The notes under the pieces were generated by a model that saw nothing but the letters and a program-made list of their open reading frames with translations, was not told the DNA's origin and made no database searches. A DNA stretch of 64,000 nt from NCBI GenBank assembly GCA_905479075.1, contig CAJQLA010000008.1, positions 1-64,000 on the forward strand, written 5' to 3'. Both the position numbers and the translations under genes were made by a program. This document shows, in pieces, positions 1 through 7,665 of this stretch (position 1 is the stretch's first letter; the number at the start of each line of letters is the position of its first letter). The stretch comes from an uncultured Gammaproteobacteria bacterium (lineage in GTDB: Bacteria > Pseudomonadota > Gammaproteobacteria > Nitrosococcales > Methylophagaceae).

Positions 1-325
1 CGAATAATGTACCCATTTCAATAGGTGCACCTGTTGTGTATTGGAATACACGCCATGCTAAAGCAACTTGCAATAATGCAAATACTGGCAACATGACATA
101 CATCACTGTGTTTTGCAGTGTTGGCATACCATAGGTATCACCATTTTCGTCAAAACCAGGACCTGGTGGATGCAACGGCATTGTTACTGTATCTAAAATG
201 ATACCAACAGCGAATAATGCAACACCAACCCAAACGAACATACCACCCATTATGACACTAAGCAGCGTAACCAATATCAAAATTGGCGCCATCCAGTATC
301 TAATGTTAATTAGTAGTTTTTTCAT
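1..325 (-). CDS. AlkB-like integral membrane di-iron hydroxylase, N-terminal part (cut by window edge)
   Basis: The first 108 residues of a membrane protein run off the left edge of the window. The translation starts MKKLLINIRYWMAPI and aligns along its length with the N-terminus of the complete AlkB-like protein at 20534-21706: both have LLIN/LIIN-x-RY, a paired hydrophobic segment, DENG, then P-V-F-A/V-L-L-Q and AWRV/VWRV. The ATG (323-325) is preceded by a strong TAGGGGGTG ribosome binding site at 335-343. The histidine motifs lie beyond the edge, so activity cannot be judged. It is the second copy of this family in 24 kb. It is transcribed away from the VWA/AAA+ pair, with a 359-bp shared upstream region. 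Confidence 0.85.
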   Translation of the reverse strand, partial: MKKLLINIRYWMAPILILVTLLSVIMGGMFVWVGVALFAVGIILDTVTMPLHPPGPGFDENGDTYGMPTLQNTVMYVMLPVFALLQVALAWRVFQYTTGAPIEMGTLF

Positions 326-684
326 GATAAAAAACACCCCCTATTTTTTACAATTATAATTATAATTTTATTAAACCAAAGCGTAACAAAATCTTTTTGC
401 ACGCCCTGTTAGCCGAAAATTTTCGAACTAGGAAGTCACTTTATGTGATCAGCAAGTCGATTGCAAATACGTATAAATCCCTAGCTTGGATAATAGTCTG
501 GCCAAGTTAAGCCTTTATTATCCTTGTTTCTAGCTTAAGCCAAATATCGTCAGAATACTCTTTTGAATTGGGCTTAGACCTATAGAATCTCCCTATTTGT
601 ACTTAAGTACAAGTACGTATAACTACTAAACGTCGATCCCTCTATCCTGTACTCCACAAATAATTTTATTCTATAGAGTAGGAT
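326..684. other. Intergenic region between divergent AlkB-like and VWA genes
   Basis: This 359-bp non-coding stretch must hold the promoters of both divergent genes. It contains a perfect 16-bp palindrome (597-612) and an 8-bp inverted repeat, GGATAATA at 488-495 against TATTATCC at 516-523. It also has an ATACGTAT box at 467-474. I see no convincing sigma-70 hexamer pair and no small ORF with a good ribosome binding site. Confidence 0.6.
597..612. promoter_or_regulatory. Perfect 16-bp palindrome, candidate operator
   Basis: TTGTACTTAAGTACAA reads identically on both strands. It lies about 75 bp before the VWA start codon and 270 bp before the divergent AlkB-like start. The position and perfect dyad symmetry suit a dimeric regulator site. 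No regulator is assigned. Confidence 0.45.
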
Positions 685-2775
685 ATGGGTTTTTTTTCAA
701 ACTGGAAAAAAAGGTTTCACCAATCACAACAATCTGCCCTGCAACGCCAATCTCGTGAGGGTGGTTCATTAGAATCCAGGCAATCTGGTTCTACTGGCGG
801 GATGAGTACGAACGAATTGTTGATACGTCTACAGCTGATTGTAGGACAAAACAGCAAGCTACCTCTAATGGAGTATTCAACAAAGATTGCAGCTCTCAGT
901 CACCCATTACAGTTAATTATTTTTTCTGAACTGGATGAGTTAATAGATTTATCCTATGAACATGCCTGTGACTTTTTAGCTGTTTCAGCTTCGGTATTGG
1001 CTGAAATGGAACAAGACCAATATCAAAGATGGTTGTCAGATGTAAAACTATTATTAGCTAAAGGTGAGGACGAAAGAGCGAAAGAACGGATCGCGAATTT
1101 CGTTTTATATACTCAAGATGCCGATGCTAATGTGGTGAAGTTGAGTGACATTACATACACCTTAGAGAAATTGGTATATAGCCTATACAATCAAGAACTG
1201 CCTATTTTTGCATCCGATGACAGTAATTCAATCACAACGTTTACTAATGGTTGTGAGCTGTTTTTACCTGAAAGTATTTCTTACTTTGATGACCACGATG
1301 ATAATTATCGTTTATATAAGGCATTAACTTTTCACCTTCTAGGCCAGCTAACATGTAGTAGTTGGCAAAGCTTAGATACCTTAAAACAGGGCATCGAAAA
1401 ATATGGTGATGAATACCTATCTGTTTTTGCTAAGGTCGAGAGTTTAAGAATAAATTGTCAAATCAAATCTGAATTTCCTGGAATCTGGCGTGATATTGAA
1501 CTGCTACATACTAAAGAAGATATTAAATATCCCTATGACTTGTTTGATGGAAAAGAGAATCTTTCAGTTGATGATACCTTAGCGCTTGTTGGCTCGCTTA
1601 TTGGTACGGATTACCAATTACCTGAACTTGTCTATCAATCTGGTTTTATCCCAAGTCTGATGGGAGAAATTAGAGAAAGCCAGAAGATACAGAGGTCGCC
1701 ATTAATTTTGAATCCTACCCAGGATGTTGATGATTCATTGTTGGATACGACAGGTGATCCAGAAACAGCAGATCGTGGCTACTTAAGGCCTGTTGCCGAT
1801 AGTTCTACTGAACATATTTTGAGTAATTCTCAGCCAGGTCTTTGGCAAGATTCAGCCCCTAATGGTGAAAGTATCAATGAACATACTACAAAGCATCATG
1901 AAAAAGGTATCTATTATTATAAGGAGTGGGATACCTCACTAAAAAAATACCGCAAAGATTGGTGCAGGGTAAAAGAAATAGTTGAAGATATCTCATCTGA
2001 TGATATAGAAATAGAAAACCTAGAAGCGCTTAAACATGCTGAACAACGCATACGCAAAACGTTTGATTTATTGATTAATGATCAGAAGTTTATCCGTAAC
2101 CAAAGTGATGGTGATGAAATAGATATCGATGCCTGGGTGTCAGCGCGTTCTAATAAAAATAAACATGCCGATGATTTCCAGAATGTATATATAAGGAATA
2201 ACACCAGTACTCGAGATGTTGCCATTATGTTCGCAGTTGATATGAGTGGGTCAACCCATGGCTGGAAAAACACGATGATCAAACAATCTACTTGGCTATT
2301 ATGTAAGACCTTAGCGCGTTTAGGGGATCAATATGCCGTTTATGGTTTTTCTGGATCCGGACGAAGCAGTTGTCATATCTATCCAGTTAAAAGCTTCGCT
2401 GAAAGTTACGATAAATCAGTTAAAGCCCGTATCTTTTCTATGAAGCCACATCAATACACACGTATGGGTGTGGCGATTAGGCATTTAAGTATGGTGCTGG
2501 GGAAAGCCACTGCAAAAACACGGATCTTATTTGTCTTAACGGATGGTAGGCCCGATGATATTGACAGCTATCGCGGACAATATGGCATTGATGACACTCG
2601 TTTGGCATTGAATGAAGCCAAAGCTTTGTCTCTTAAGCCTTTTGTCCTGACCTTTGATAAAGAGGGCATGGATTATTTACCGTATATGTTAGGCTCAAGC
2701 CATTATCAACTCATTACTGATATTTCACACTTACCTATACAGATTTCTACTATTTATAAACAATTGACGACTTAA
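685..2775 (+). CDS. VWA-domain protein, NorD/CbbO type
   Basis: A 696-aa protein with a C-terminal von Willebrand factor A domain. The MIDAS motif DMSGS begins at residue 519, and the domain ends with a TDGRPDD loop. The long N-terminal half is helical with no signal peptide, and the middle is acidic and variable. NorD and CbbO work with a MoxR-type AAA+ ATPase (NorQ or CbbQ) to remodel or load metal into a client enzyme: nitric oxide reductase for NorQD, Rubisco for CbbQO. The AAA+ partner follows 3 bp after the stop, so the two are one operon. No norB/norC or cbbL/cbbS is present. The nearest metalloenzyme gene is the divergent AlkB-like hydroxylase, which makes it a possible client (inference). 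Confidence 0.85.
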   Translation: MGFFSNWKKRFHQSQQSALQRQSREGGSLESRQSGSTGGMSTNELLIRLQLIVGQNSKLPLMEYSTKIAALSHPLQLIIFSELDELIDLSYEHACDFLAVSASVLAEMEQDQYQRWLSDVKLLLAKGEDERAKERIANFVLYTQDADANVVKLSDITYTLEKLVYSLYNQELPIFASDDSNSITTFTNGCELFLPESISYFDDHDDNYRLYKALTFHLLGQLTCSSWQSLDTLKQGIEKYGDEYLSVFAKVESLRINCQIKSEFPGIWRDIELLHTKEDIKYPYDLFDGKENLSVDDTLALVGSLIGTDYQLPELVYQSGFIPSLMGEIRESQKIQRSPLILNPTQDVDDSLLDTTGDPETADRGYLRPVADSSTEHILSNSQPGLWQDSAPNGESINEHTTKHHEKGIYYYKEWDTSLKKYRKDWCRVKEIVEDISSDDIEIENLEALKHAEQRIRKTFDLLINDQKFIRNQSDGDEIDIDAWVSARSNKNKHADDFQNVYIRNNTSTRDVAIMFAVDMSGSTHGWKNTMIKQSTWLLCKTLARLGDQYAVYGFSGSGRSSCHIYPVKSFAESYDKSVKARIFSMKPHQYTRMGVAIRHLSMVLGKATAKTRILFVLTDGRPDDIDSYRGQYGIDDTRLALNEAKALSLKPFVLTFDKEGMDYLPYMLGSSHYQLITDISHLPIQISTIYKQLTT

Positions 2776-2778
2776 AAT

Positions 2779-3594
2779 ATGACTTCAGAAAATATCATCG
2801 AAAACTCTCAGTACTATATTAAGGATGAACCTTATTACTTACCAACGGCGAATGAGGTTGATATCTTCAATACAGCCCTAGCTGAAAATATACCCGTGCT
2901 GCTAAAAGGCCCTACTGGTTGTGGTAAGACACGATTTATGGAATATATGAGTTGGTATAATAAGCGGCCTTTGATCACAGTGGCTTGTCATGATGATTTA
3001 ACGACGGCGGACTTAGTCGGACGTTATTTAATTCAAAATGACTCAACAGTTTGGCAGGACGGCCCTTTAACCACGGCTGTTAGAAACGGTTGCATTTGTT
3101 ATCTTGATGAGATTGTTGAAGCACGAAAAGATACCACGGTAGTGATCCATCCGCTTTGTGATGATAGGCGAATGTTGCCGTTAGAGAAATTAGGCCAGTT
3201 ATTACAAGCACCACCCGAGTTTTGTTTAACGATGTCTTATAACCCCGGCTACCAAAGTGCAGTTAAAGATCTCAAACCAAGCACCAGACAAAGGTTTATT
3301 TCAATCGACTTTAGTTATCCAAACGAAGATCTTGAAGCACAAATTGTTCATAATGAAGCGGGCTTAGAATTTCCAACTTGTGAACATCTTGTTAAGCTCG
3401 CCTCTATGACAAGAAACCTTGTAGGTAATGGCTTAGAAGAAGGAGCAAGTACTCGCTTACTTGTCCATACAGCCAAGTTGATCAAGCGTGGGTTTGAACC
3501 AAAAATGGCATGTCGTTGTGCGATTGCTGATGTGTTAACCGATGATCCAGAAACTGTAAATTTGCTTCACGAAATGATCGAAACATTATTTTAG
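2779..3594 (+). CDS. MoxR-family AAA+ ATPase, NorQ/CbbQ type
   Basis: A 271-aa ATPase with Walker A GPTGCGKT at residues 44-51, Walker B CYLDE near residue 108, and the C-terminal extension typical of the CbbQ/NirQ/NorQ group. Length matches that family (about 260-275 aa). These proteins form hexameric rings that use ATP, with a VWA adaptor, to activate a metalloenzyme. The start ATG lies 3 bp after the VWA stop. The gene is convergent with the response regulator gene, with only 6 bp between the stops. Family assignment is firm; the client enzyme is unknown. Confidence 0.9.
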   Translation: MTSENIIENSQYYIKDEPYYLPTANEVDIFNTALAENIPVLLKGPTGCGKTRFMEYMSWYNKRPLITVACHDDLTTADLVGRYLIQNDSTVWQDGPLTTAVRNGCICYLDEIVEARKDTTVVIHPLCDDRRMLPLEKLGQLLQAPPEFCLTMSYNPGYQSAVKDLKPSTRQRFISIDFSYPNEDLEAQIVHNEAGLEFPTCEHLVKLASMTRNLVGNGLEEGASTRLLVHTAKLIKRGFEPKMACRCAIADVLTDDPETVNLLHEMIETLF

Positions 3595-3600
3595 GAAGGA

Positions 3601-4215
3601 TTACAGTTTTATGTTCTCATAATCGGCTGCGATAGCGATTTTGAGAACATCAGATAGTGATTTTGCTTCCAGTTTATCCATAACATGAACCCGGTGAAGC
3701 TCCACTGTTCTGATGCTGATGCCCATATTATAGGCAATTTGCTTATTGCGTAGTCCTTCTACTAAGCCCTGTAATACTTCGCATTCTCTAGGGGTCAATT
3801 TGGCCATGATTTCTTTAGCACGGGAGGTATAAACGTCTAGTTGGCGTTGGTTTTTTTGCTCTTGTAAACATATTTTAATGCGTTCGATCAGTTGCGTTGA
3901 CTCGAAAGGCTTTTCAAAAAAGTCGCTGGCCCCGAGTTTAATTGCTTCAACTGCAGTTGTAACGTCGCCATGGCCTGTAATGCAAATAATAGGGCAGCTT
4001 ATAGCGCGACGGTTGAGCTCTTCTATAACGTCAAGGCCTGACATGCCTGGCATCCAGAGGTCAAGAATAATAAGACCTTCTGGTAAGTCATCTATGGCTT
4101 TTAGGAAGTCTGTTGGGTTGGAGAATTGCTCAGTATTAAAGTCTTCCGATTTTAATAACATGGACAGTGAGTCTCTTACTGCTTCTTCATCGTCGACTAT
4201 ATAGACATTATCCAT
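3601..4215 (-). CDS. FixJ-type response regulator (REC + LuxR HTH)
   Basis: A 204-aa two-domain regulator. The receiver domain has the acidic pair VDDEE near the N-terminus, phospho-acceptor Asp52 in LDLWMPGMSG, and the conserved Lys in EKPF. The C-terminal LuxR/GerE HTH contains LTPRECEVLQGL and the IRTVELHR recognition region. FixJ, StyR and TodT regulators share this layout. It follows its cognate kinase by 8 bp, so phosphotransfer from the 4224-6161 product is expected. The target is not shown. The shared elements upstream of the AlkB-like and GST operons are candidate sites (inference). Confidence 0.93.
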   Translation of the reverse strand: MDNVYIVDDEEAVRDSLSMLLKSEDFNTEQFSNPTDFLKAIDDLPEGLIILDLWMPGMSGLDVIEELNRRAISCPIICITGHGDVTTAVEAIKLGASDFFEKPFESTQLIERIKICLQEQKNQRQLDVYTSRAKEIMAKLTPRECEVLQGLVEGLRNKQIAYNMGISIRTVELHRVHVMDKLEAKSLSDVLKIAIAADYENIKL

Positions 4216-4223
4216 TCTTAAAC

Positions 4224-6161
4224 CTAATCGTTGCTAATTCCAGGAAGAGTAAACTTAAATGTAGTGCCATTTCCGTCATTGGAGTGGACTTGCAATTCAC
4301 CACCGTGTGAATCGATTATAGAGCGAATAATCGCTAGTCCCATGCCCATGCCTTCAGGTTTAGTTGTATAGAAAGGTTCAAATATTTTCTCGATTTCATA
4401 TTCTTGTAATCCAGGCCCTGTATCGCAGACTAAGACCTCAACGCCTGAATCGTGACATAGTTTCGTCTGTAGAGTCAAATGGCGCTTTGATTTATCCGTT
4501 TCCTGCATCGCTTCGAGGGCATTTTTGATCAAGTTGATAATGACTTGTTCTATGAGAATTCTATCTGCTCTTACTTGTGGCAGTGATTCGGCTAAGTCTA
4601 ATTCGATATTTAACTCGTAGTCACGTAGCTCAATTTGTAAGAACTTCAATGTGGACTGGATTAGTGTGTTGATTTCTAGTTTTTTGCGAGAAGTATCTTT
4701 TTTTACAAAATTTCTCAGTTCATGCATGATTTCTTGGGCACGAATTGCTTGATTGGAAATGTTTTCAAAAGCCGAATGTAATTCAGAAATATTGGTACGT
4801 TCTTTTTCGATCAGACGAATGCAGGCACTGCTGTATGCTTCAATGGAGGCCAAAGGCTGTGAAATTTCGTGGGCAAGCTGCGTACTCATTTCACCAATTG
4901 TAATAATACGTGAAGCATGGGCTGCTTCTAACATGTGTTTTAGTTTGCTTTCTTCCTCACTTTTTGATTGTGTAATATCCGTTGTTAATAGGAAAAAGCC
5001 AGTGACAGCCCCGTCTTCTGAGAAGTTAGGAATGTAAGAGCTTCGGATATAGACATCGCCACGATAAGGATACGATAGTATCTCTTCGAAAGTAATATTT
5101 TGTCCTGACATAACCTGTCTGACATAGGGCTTGATGACAGAGTAGGGTTTTTCACCAATCACTTGCCACATTTTTTTACCCTTTATGTCGTTGCGTGAAA
5201 AACCAAACCATTTCTCGAAAGCCTTATTATTAAATTGGTAGGCTAAGTTAGCATCGACATAAGCGATGAGTTCTGGAATAGCATCAATAACGAGCCTTAA
5301 CTGCTGTTCACTTGCCTGTAGGGCTTTTTCAGCTGATTTACGTTTTTCTTCTTCGAGAACTCTATCGGTCACTTCCTGCAATATTGTCGTTAAAACTGGC
5401 TCAGAGGTGCTAAAAGTGAGTAATGACACGCTAATTTCTAGGTATGATTTTACTTCTAGAGAATGTAGGCAGACCACGATGGATTTATTTTTTTCTTCAC
5501 CCGATAAAGCCGTCTTTGTTAAAGCTTGTATTTCTTTTGAGTCTGCTTTACCCGAAAACAAACTGTGAAGTTCTGCATTCACTAGATCTCGTTCGCTTAG
5601 GCCTAGTAAATCTTGAGCGCTACGGTTCAAATTAAGAATGCGGCCATGTGAATCAAGGTTAAGTATGCCTATTGGAATGAGATCAAGTAAGTTGTCTAGA
5701 TAGTTGGCAACAAGCGGGCGCGTTGGCTCAATAGACGTTCTTTCTTTCTCAACAACGGCGATAGCACTTTTATAAGAACGTTGTTTTTCAGCAGTATCTG
5801 CAAGCTCTTGTAGTTTTGTTTTAAATAGGGCGTTACTGGTGAATTCAAATGAAATGACATCGGAGTTTAGGAAGGGCGAAAATTGTACCGCTTTTTGTAA
5901 TGTGTTTTGTTGATTATCCTTGCACAGGATGATGATTTTGATATCACGTTTGAGGACCAGAATATGTTCAGCAGTTCGAATGGGATCCTGAACATTCAAG
6001 CCTAGAACGACAATATCTGGTGTACCGAAATCTTCTTCTAAATGGCAATATAAATTTTCGGGTTGTTCATTGTGTTCGAGAAAAACACCTGCACTGAGGT
6101 TGGAGTTGAGATATTTGAGAAGGACTTCGCCGGTGGCTAATAATGATATTCTGCTACTCAT
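4224..6161 (-). CDS. PAS-domain sensor histidine kinase, FixL/StyS-like
   Basis: A 645-aa kinase without clear membrane segments. Residues 1-115 resemble a receiver fold without a convincing phospho-site. PAS domains follow at about 155-265 and 285-395, with a short coiled coil between them. The HisKA domain carries the phospho-acceptor His431 in AHEISQPLAS. The HATPase domain (about 520-640) has an N-box NLIKNALEAM and a DTGPGL G1 box. This soluble multi-PAS layout fits cytoplasmic sensing of a small molecule or redox state, as in the toluene/styrene sensor group. Its ATG overlaps the stop of the upstream acyl-CoA-dehydrogenase-like gene in an ATGA, so the three genes form one operon. The ligand cannot be read from sequence. 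Confidence 0.92.
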   Translation of the reverse strand: MSSRISLLATGEVLLKYLNSNLSAGVFLEHNEQPENLYCHLEEDFGTPDIVVLGLNVQDPIRTAEHILVLKRDIKIIILCKDNQQNTLQKAVQFSPFLNSDVISFEFTSNALFKTKLQELADTAEKQRSYKSAIAVVEKERTSIEPTRPLVANYLDNLLDLIPIGILNLDSHGRILNLNRSAQDLLGLSERDLVNAELHSLFSGKADSKEIQALTKTALSGEEKNKSIVVCLHSLEVKSYLEISVSLLTFSTSEPVLTTILQEVTDRVLEEEKRKSAEKALQASEQQLRLVIDAIPELIAYVDANLAYQFNNKAFEKWFGFSRNDIKGKKMWQVIGEKPYSVIKPYVRQVMSGQNITFEEILSYPYRGDVYIRSSYIPNFSEDGAVTGFFLLTTDITQSKSEEESKLKHMLEAAHASRIITIGEMSTQLAHEISQPLASIEAYSSACIRLIEKERTNISELHSAFENISNQAIRAQEIMHELRNFVKKDTSRKKLEINTLIQSTLKFLQIELRDYELNIELDLAESLPQVRADRILIEQVIINLIKNALEAMQETDKSKRHLTLQTKLCHDSGVEVLVCDTGPGLQEYEIEKIFEPFYTTKPEGMGMGLAIIRSIIDSHGGELQVHSNDGNGTTFKFTLPGISND

Positions 6162-7321
6162 GTATCTGTTAATAGTGGTTGATCAAGTAGTGATCGGCCA
6201 GTCCAAATCCTTAATATCTCAGTAGTAGGTGACATAACGTGGGATGCTCTAGCATCGCGTAATAGTCTATCTAATTTTGAGCCTTCGCGATAGGCAACAC
6301 CGCCACATAAAGTCATCGATTCATTAACAATTTCAACGACAGCATTGGCTACTTCCGCTTTAGCCGAGAATAATTCGACTAGAGAATTGTCATCATTATT
6401 GTCATAGCACTCTGTCGCATGATGGACTAAGGCTCTTGTTCGTGAATATTTCGCCCACAAGCAACCCAATTGATATTGAATAACTGATGACGATGCGAGT
6501 GAGCGGCCATTAAAGGAAAACTGTCGGTTTTTAATGTGTTGAGTTGCTTCGTCAATGGCAGATTTAGCGACGCCAAGGTATGCGCCAGCCATCGCAGCGA
6601 GGAAATAGGGGGTAATGACATTAAAAACATACCAAATTTGATCGCCGAATTGACCAAGAATGTCATTATCGCTGATTTTAACGGCATTTAACTCCAAGTT
6701 CCTAGAGCTGTTCCCTCTAAGTCCAAGCCCTTTCCACTCCTTATCCCATGTTAGGCCTTCAGTCTCTCCCTTTATCATCACACAGTTAAACTGCTCTCCG
6801 GGCATGCTAGAACCCTCTGCGACGGCTGAAACAACGTAAGAGTCAGCTTTACTACCATTTGTCACAAATGATTTTGCACCATTGATTTTATATTCATGCT
6901 CAGAGCTATATTGCATGCGTGTTTGAGGTAAATAAAAATGGGCGCCTGAACCAGCCTCACTAAGCGATAGGCTGGTGAGATGATTGCCCTCACAAATTGG
7001 TGTTAGGTATTTTTCTTGTTGGTAGTCGGTTACTTTTGATGCGATAACGGCGCTACCAACACAGTGCATGCCATAACAAATGGCTGTACTCGCACATTGT
7101 TGACCAAGCGTTTCACAGACTTGGGCAAGGACTTGAGCACCATGACCTAAGCCACCGCATTCGAGAGGTACAGTTAAGCCTGCCAAACCCTCCTGCTGTA
7201 ATTTACGCAGGCTTCTTTCAGGCCATTTTGCCAGTTTATCTGTGATGTCTGCATCTTCACGCGTGATCGTTCTACTGATGTCTTCAACAGTGTCAAAAAT
7301 TTTACTTACATCAGAATACAT
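6158..7321 (-). CDS. Acyl-CoA-dehydrogenase-like flavoprotein lacking the usual catalytic Glu
   Basis: A 387-aa member of the acyl-CoA dehydrogenase superfamily: N-terminal helical domain, middle beta domain with the FAD-binding LSEAGSGAH region, and C-terminal helical domain with CGGVAY and RLLRDARAS. In short-chain enzymes the base lies in the YEGTSE motif near the C-terminus. The equivalent here is MSPTTE, with Ser364 where Glu is expected. Some family members place the base elsewhere, and others act as monooxygenases or non-dehydrogenases, so the reaction is open. It is the first gene of an operon with the sensor kinase and FixJ regulator, which suggests a metabolic step tied to that signal. 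Confidence 0.85.
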   Translation of the reverse strand: MYSDVSKIFDTVEDISRTITREDADITDKLAKWPERSLRKLQQEGLAGLTVPLECGGLGHGAQVLAQVCETLGQQCASTAICYGMHCVGSAVIASKVTDYQQEKYLTPICEGNHLTSLSLSEAGSGAHFYLPQTRMQYSSEHEYKINGAKSFVTNGSKADSYVVSAVAEGSSMPGEQFNCVMIKGETEGLTWDKEWKGLGLRGNSSRNLELNAVKISDNDILGQFGDQIWYVFNVITPYFLAAMAGAYLGVAKSAIDEATQHIKNRQFSFNGRSLASSSVIQYQLGCLWAKYSRTRALVHHATECYDNNDDNSLVELFSAKAEVANAVVEIVNESMTLCGGVAYREGSKLDRLLRDARASHVMSPTTEILRIWTGRSLLDQPLLTDT

Positions 7322-7369
7322 ACAGGCTTGTCCTATGTGTTGCCATTATTATTATAATTGTGTCTCTTA

Positions 7370-7407
7370 ATATGAGTTCTAGCAGTACTGCTAGTAATTG
7401 CTCATAT
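7370..7407. repeat. Nested palindrome upstream of acyl-CoA-dehydrogenase-like operon
   Basis: A perfect 16-bp palindrome CTAGCAGTACTGCTAG (7379-7394) sits inside a second inverted repeat, ATATGAG (7370-7376) against CTCATAT (7401-7407). It lies about 50-85 bp upstream of the 7321 start codon. It could be an operator for the operon's own regulator or an RNA hairpin in the leader. Confidence 0.5.
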
Positions 7408-7596
7408 TGATAGGGTCAGGAAGGAAAATTGTTATTTGTAGACTCTCCCTTTTATATGTCAATACAGACAATAAGCGTAAATAGTTAGATTGCTAAGTCG
7501 TAATTTTACGTATGAACTTTCTAGACTATTTTACGGACGACCTATTGTGGAGATAGCCAAAGACGATGATAATAGTGACAGGGTAGGAATGCTTTT

Positions 7597-7637
7597 ACTG
7601 CTTATTTATATGCATTGTGTCATGATGAATAAGCAGT
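7597..7637. repeat. 10-bp inverted repeat before metallo-beta-lactamase-fold gene
   Basis: ACTGCTTATT (7597-7606) and its exact complement AATAAGCAGT (7628-7637) are separated by 21 bp. They end 28 bp before the ATG at 7666. The pair may form a leader hairpin or a two-site operator. Confidence 0.45.
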
Positions 7638-7665
7638 CCATATAACTTGTTTTTAAGGATGCGAC

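Larger units (their letters stand above)
7322..7665. other. Divergent intergenic region with two inverted repeats
   Basis: This 344-bp non-coding stretch lies between the minus-strand acyl-CoA-dehydrogenase-like operon and the plus-strand metallo-beta-lactamase-fold gene. It holds a nested palindrome at 7370-7407 and a 10-bp inverted repeat at 7597-7637. I see no open reading frame with support. Confidence 0.6.

Noticed and set aside
484-495. GCTTGGATAATA, 10 of 12 bases like the reverse complement of the shared 24-bp element, before the first AlkB-like gene
   Set aside because: The match is short, and the second element is not at the 145-bp spacing, so chance is the simpler reading.
685-3594. 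CbbQ/CbbO as Rubisco activase
   Set aside because: No Rubisco genes are present; the pair is named only by family type.
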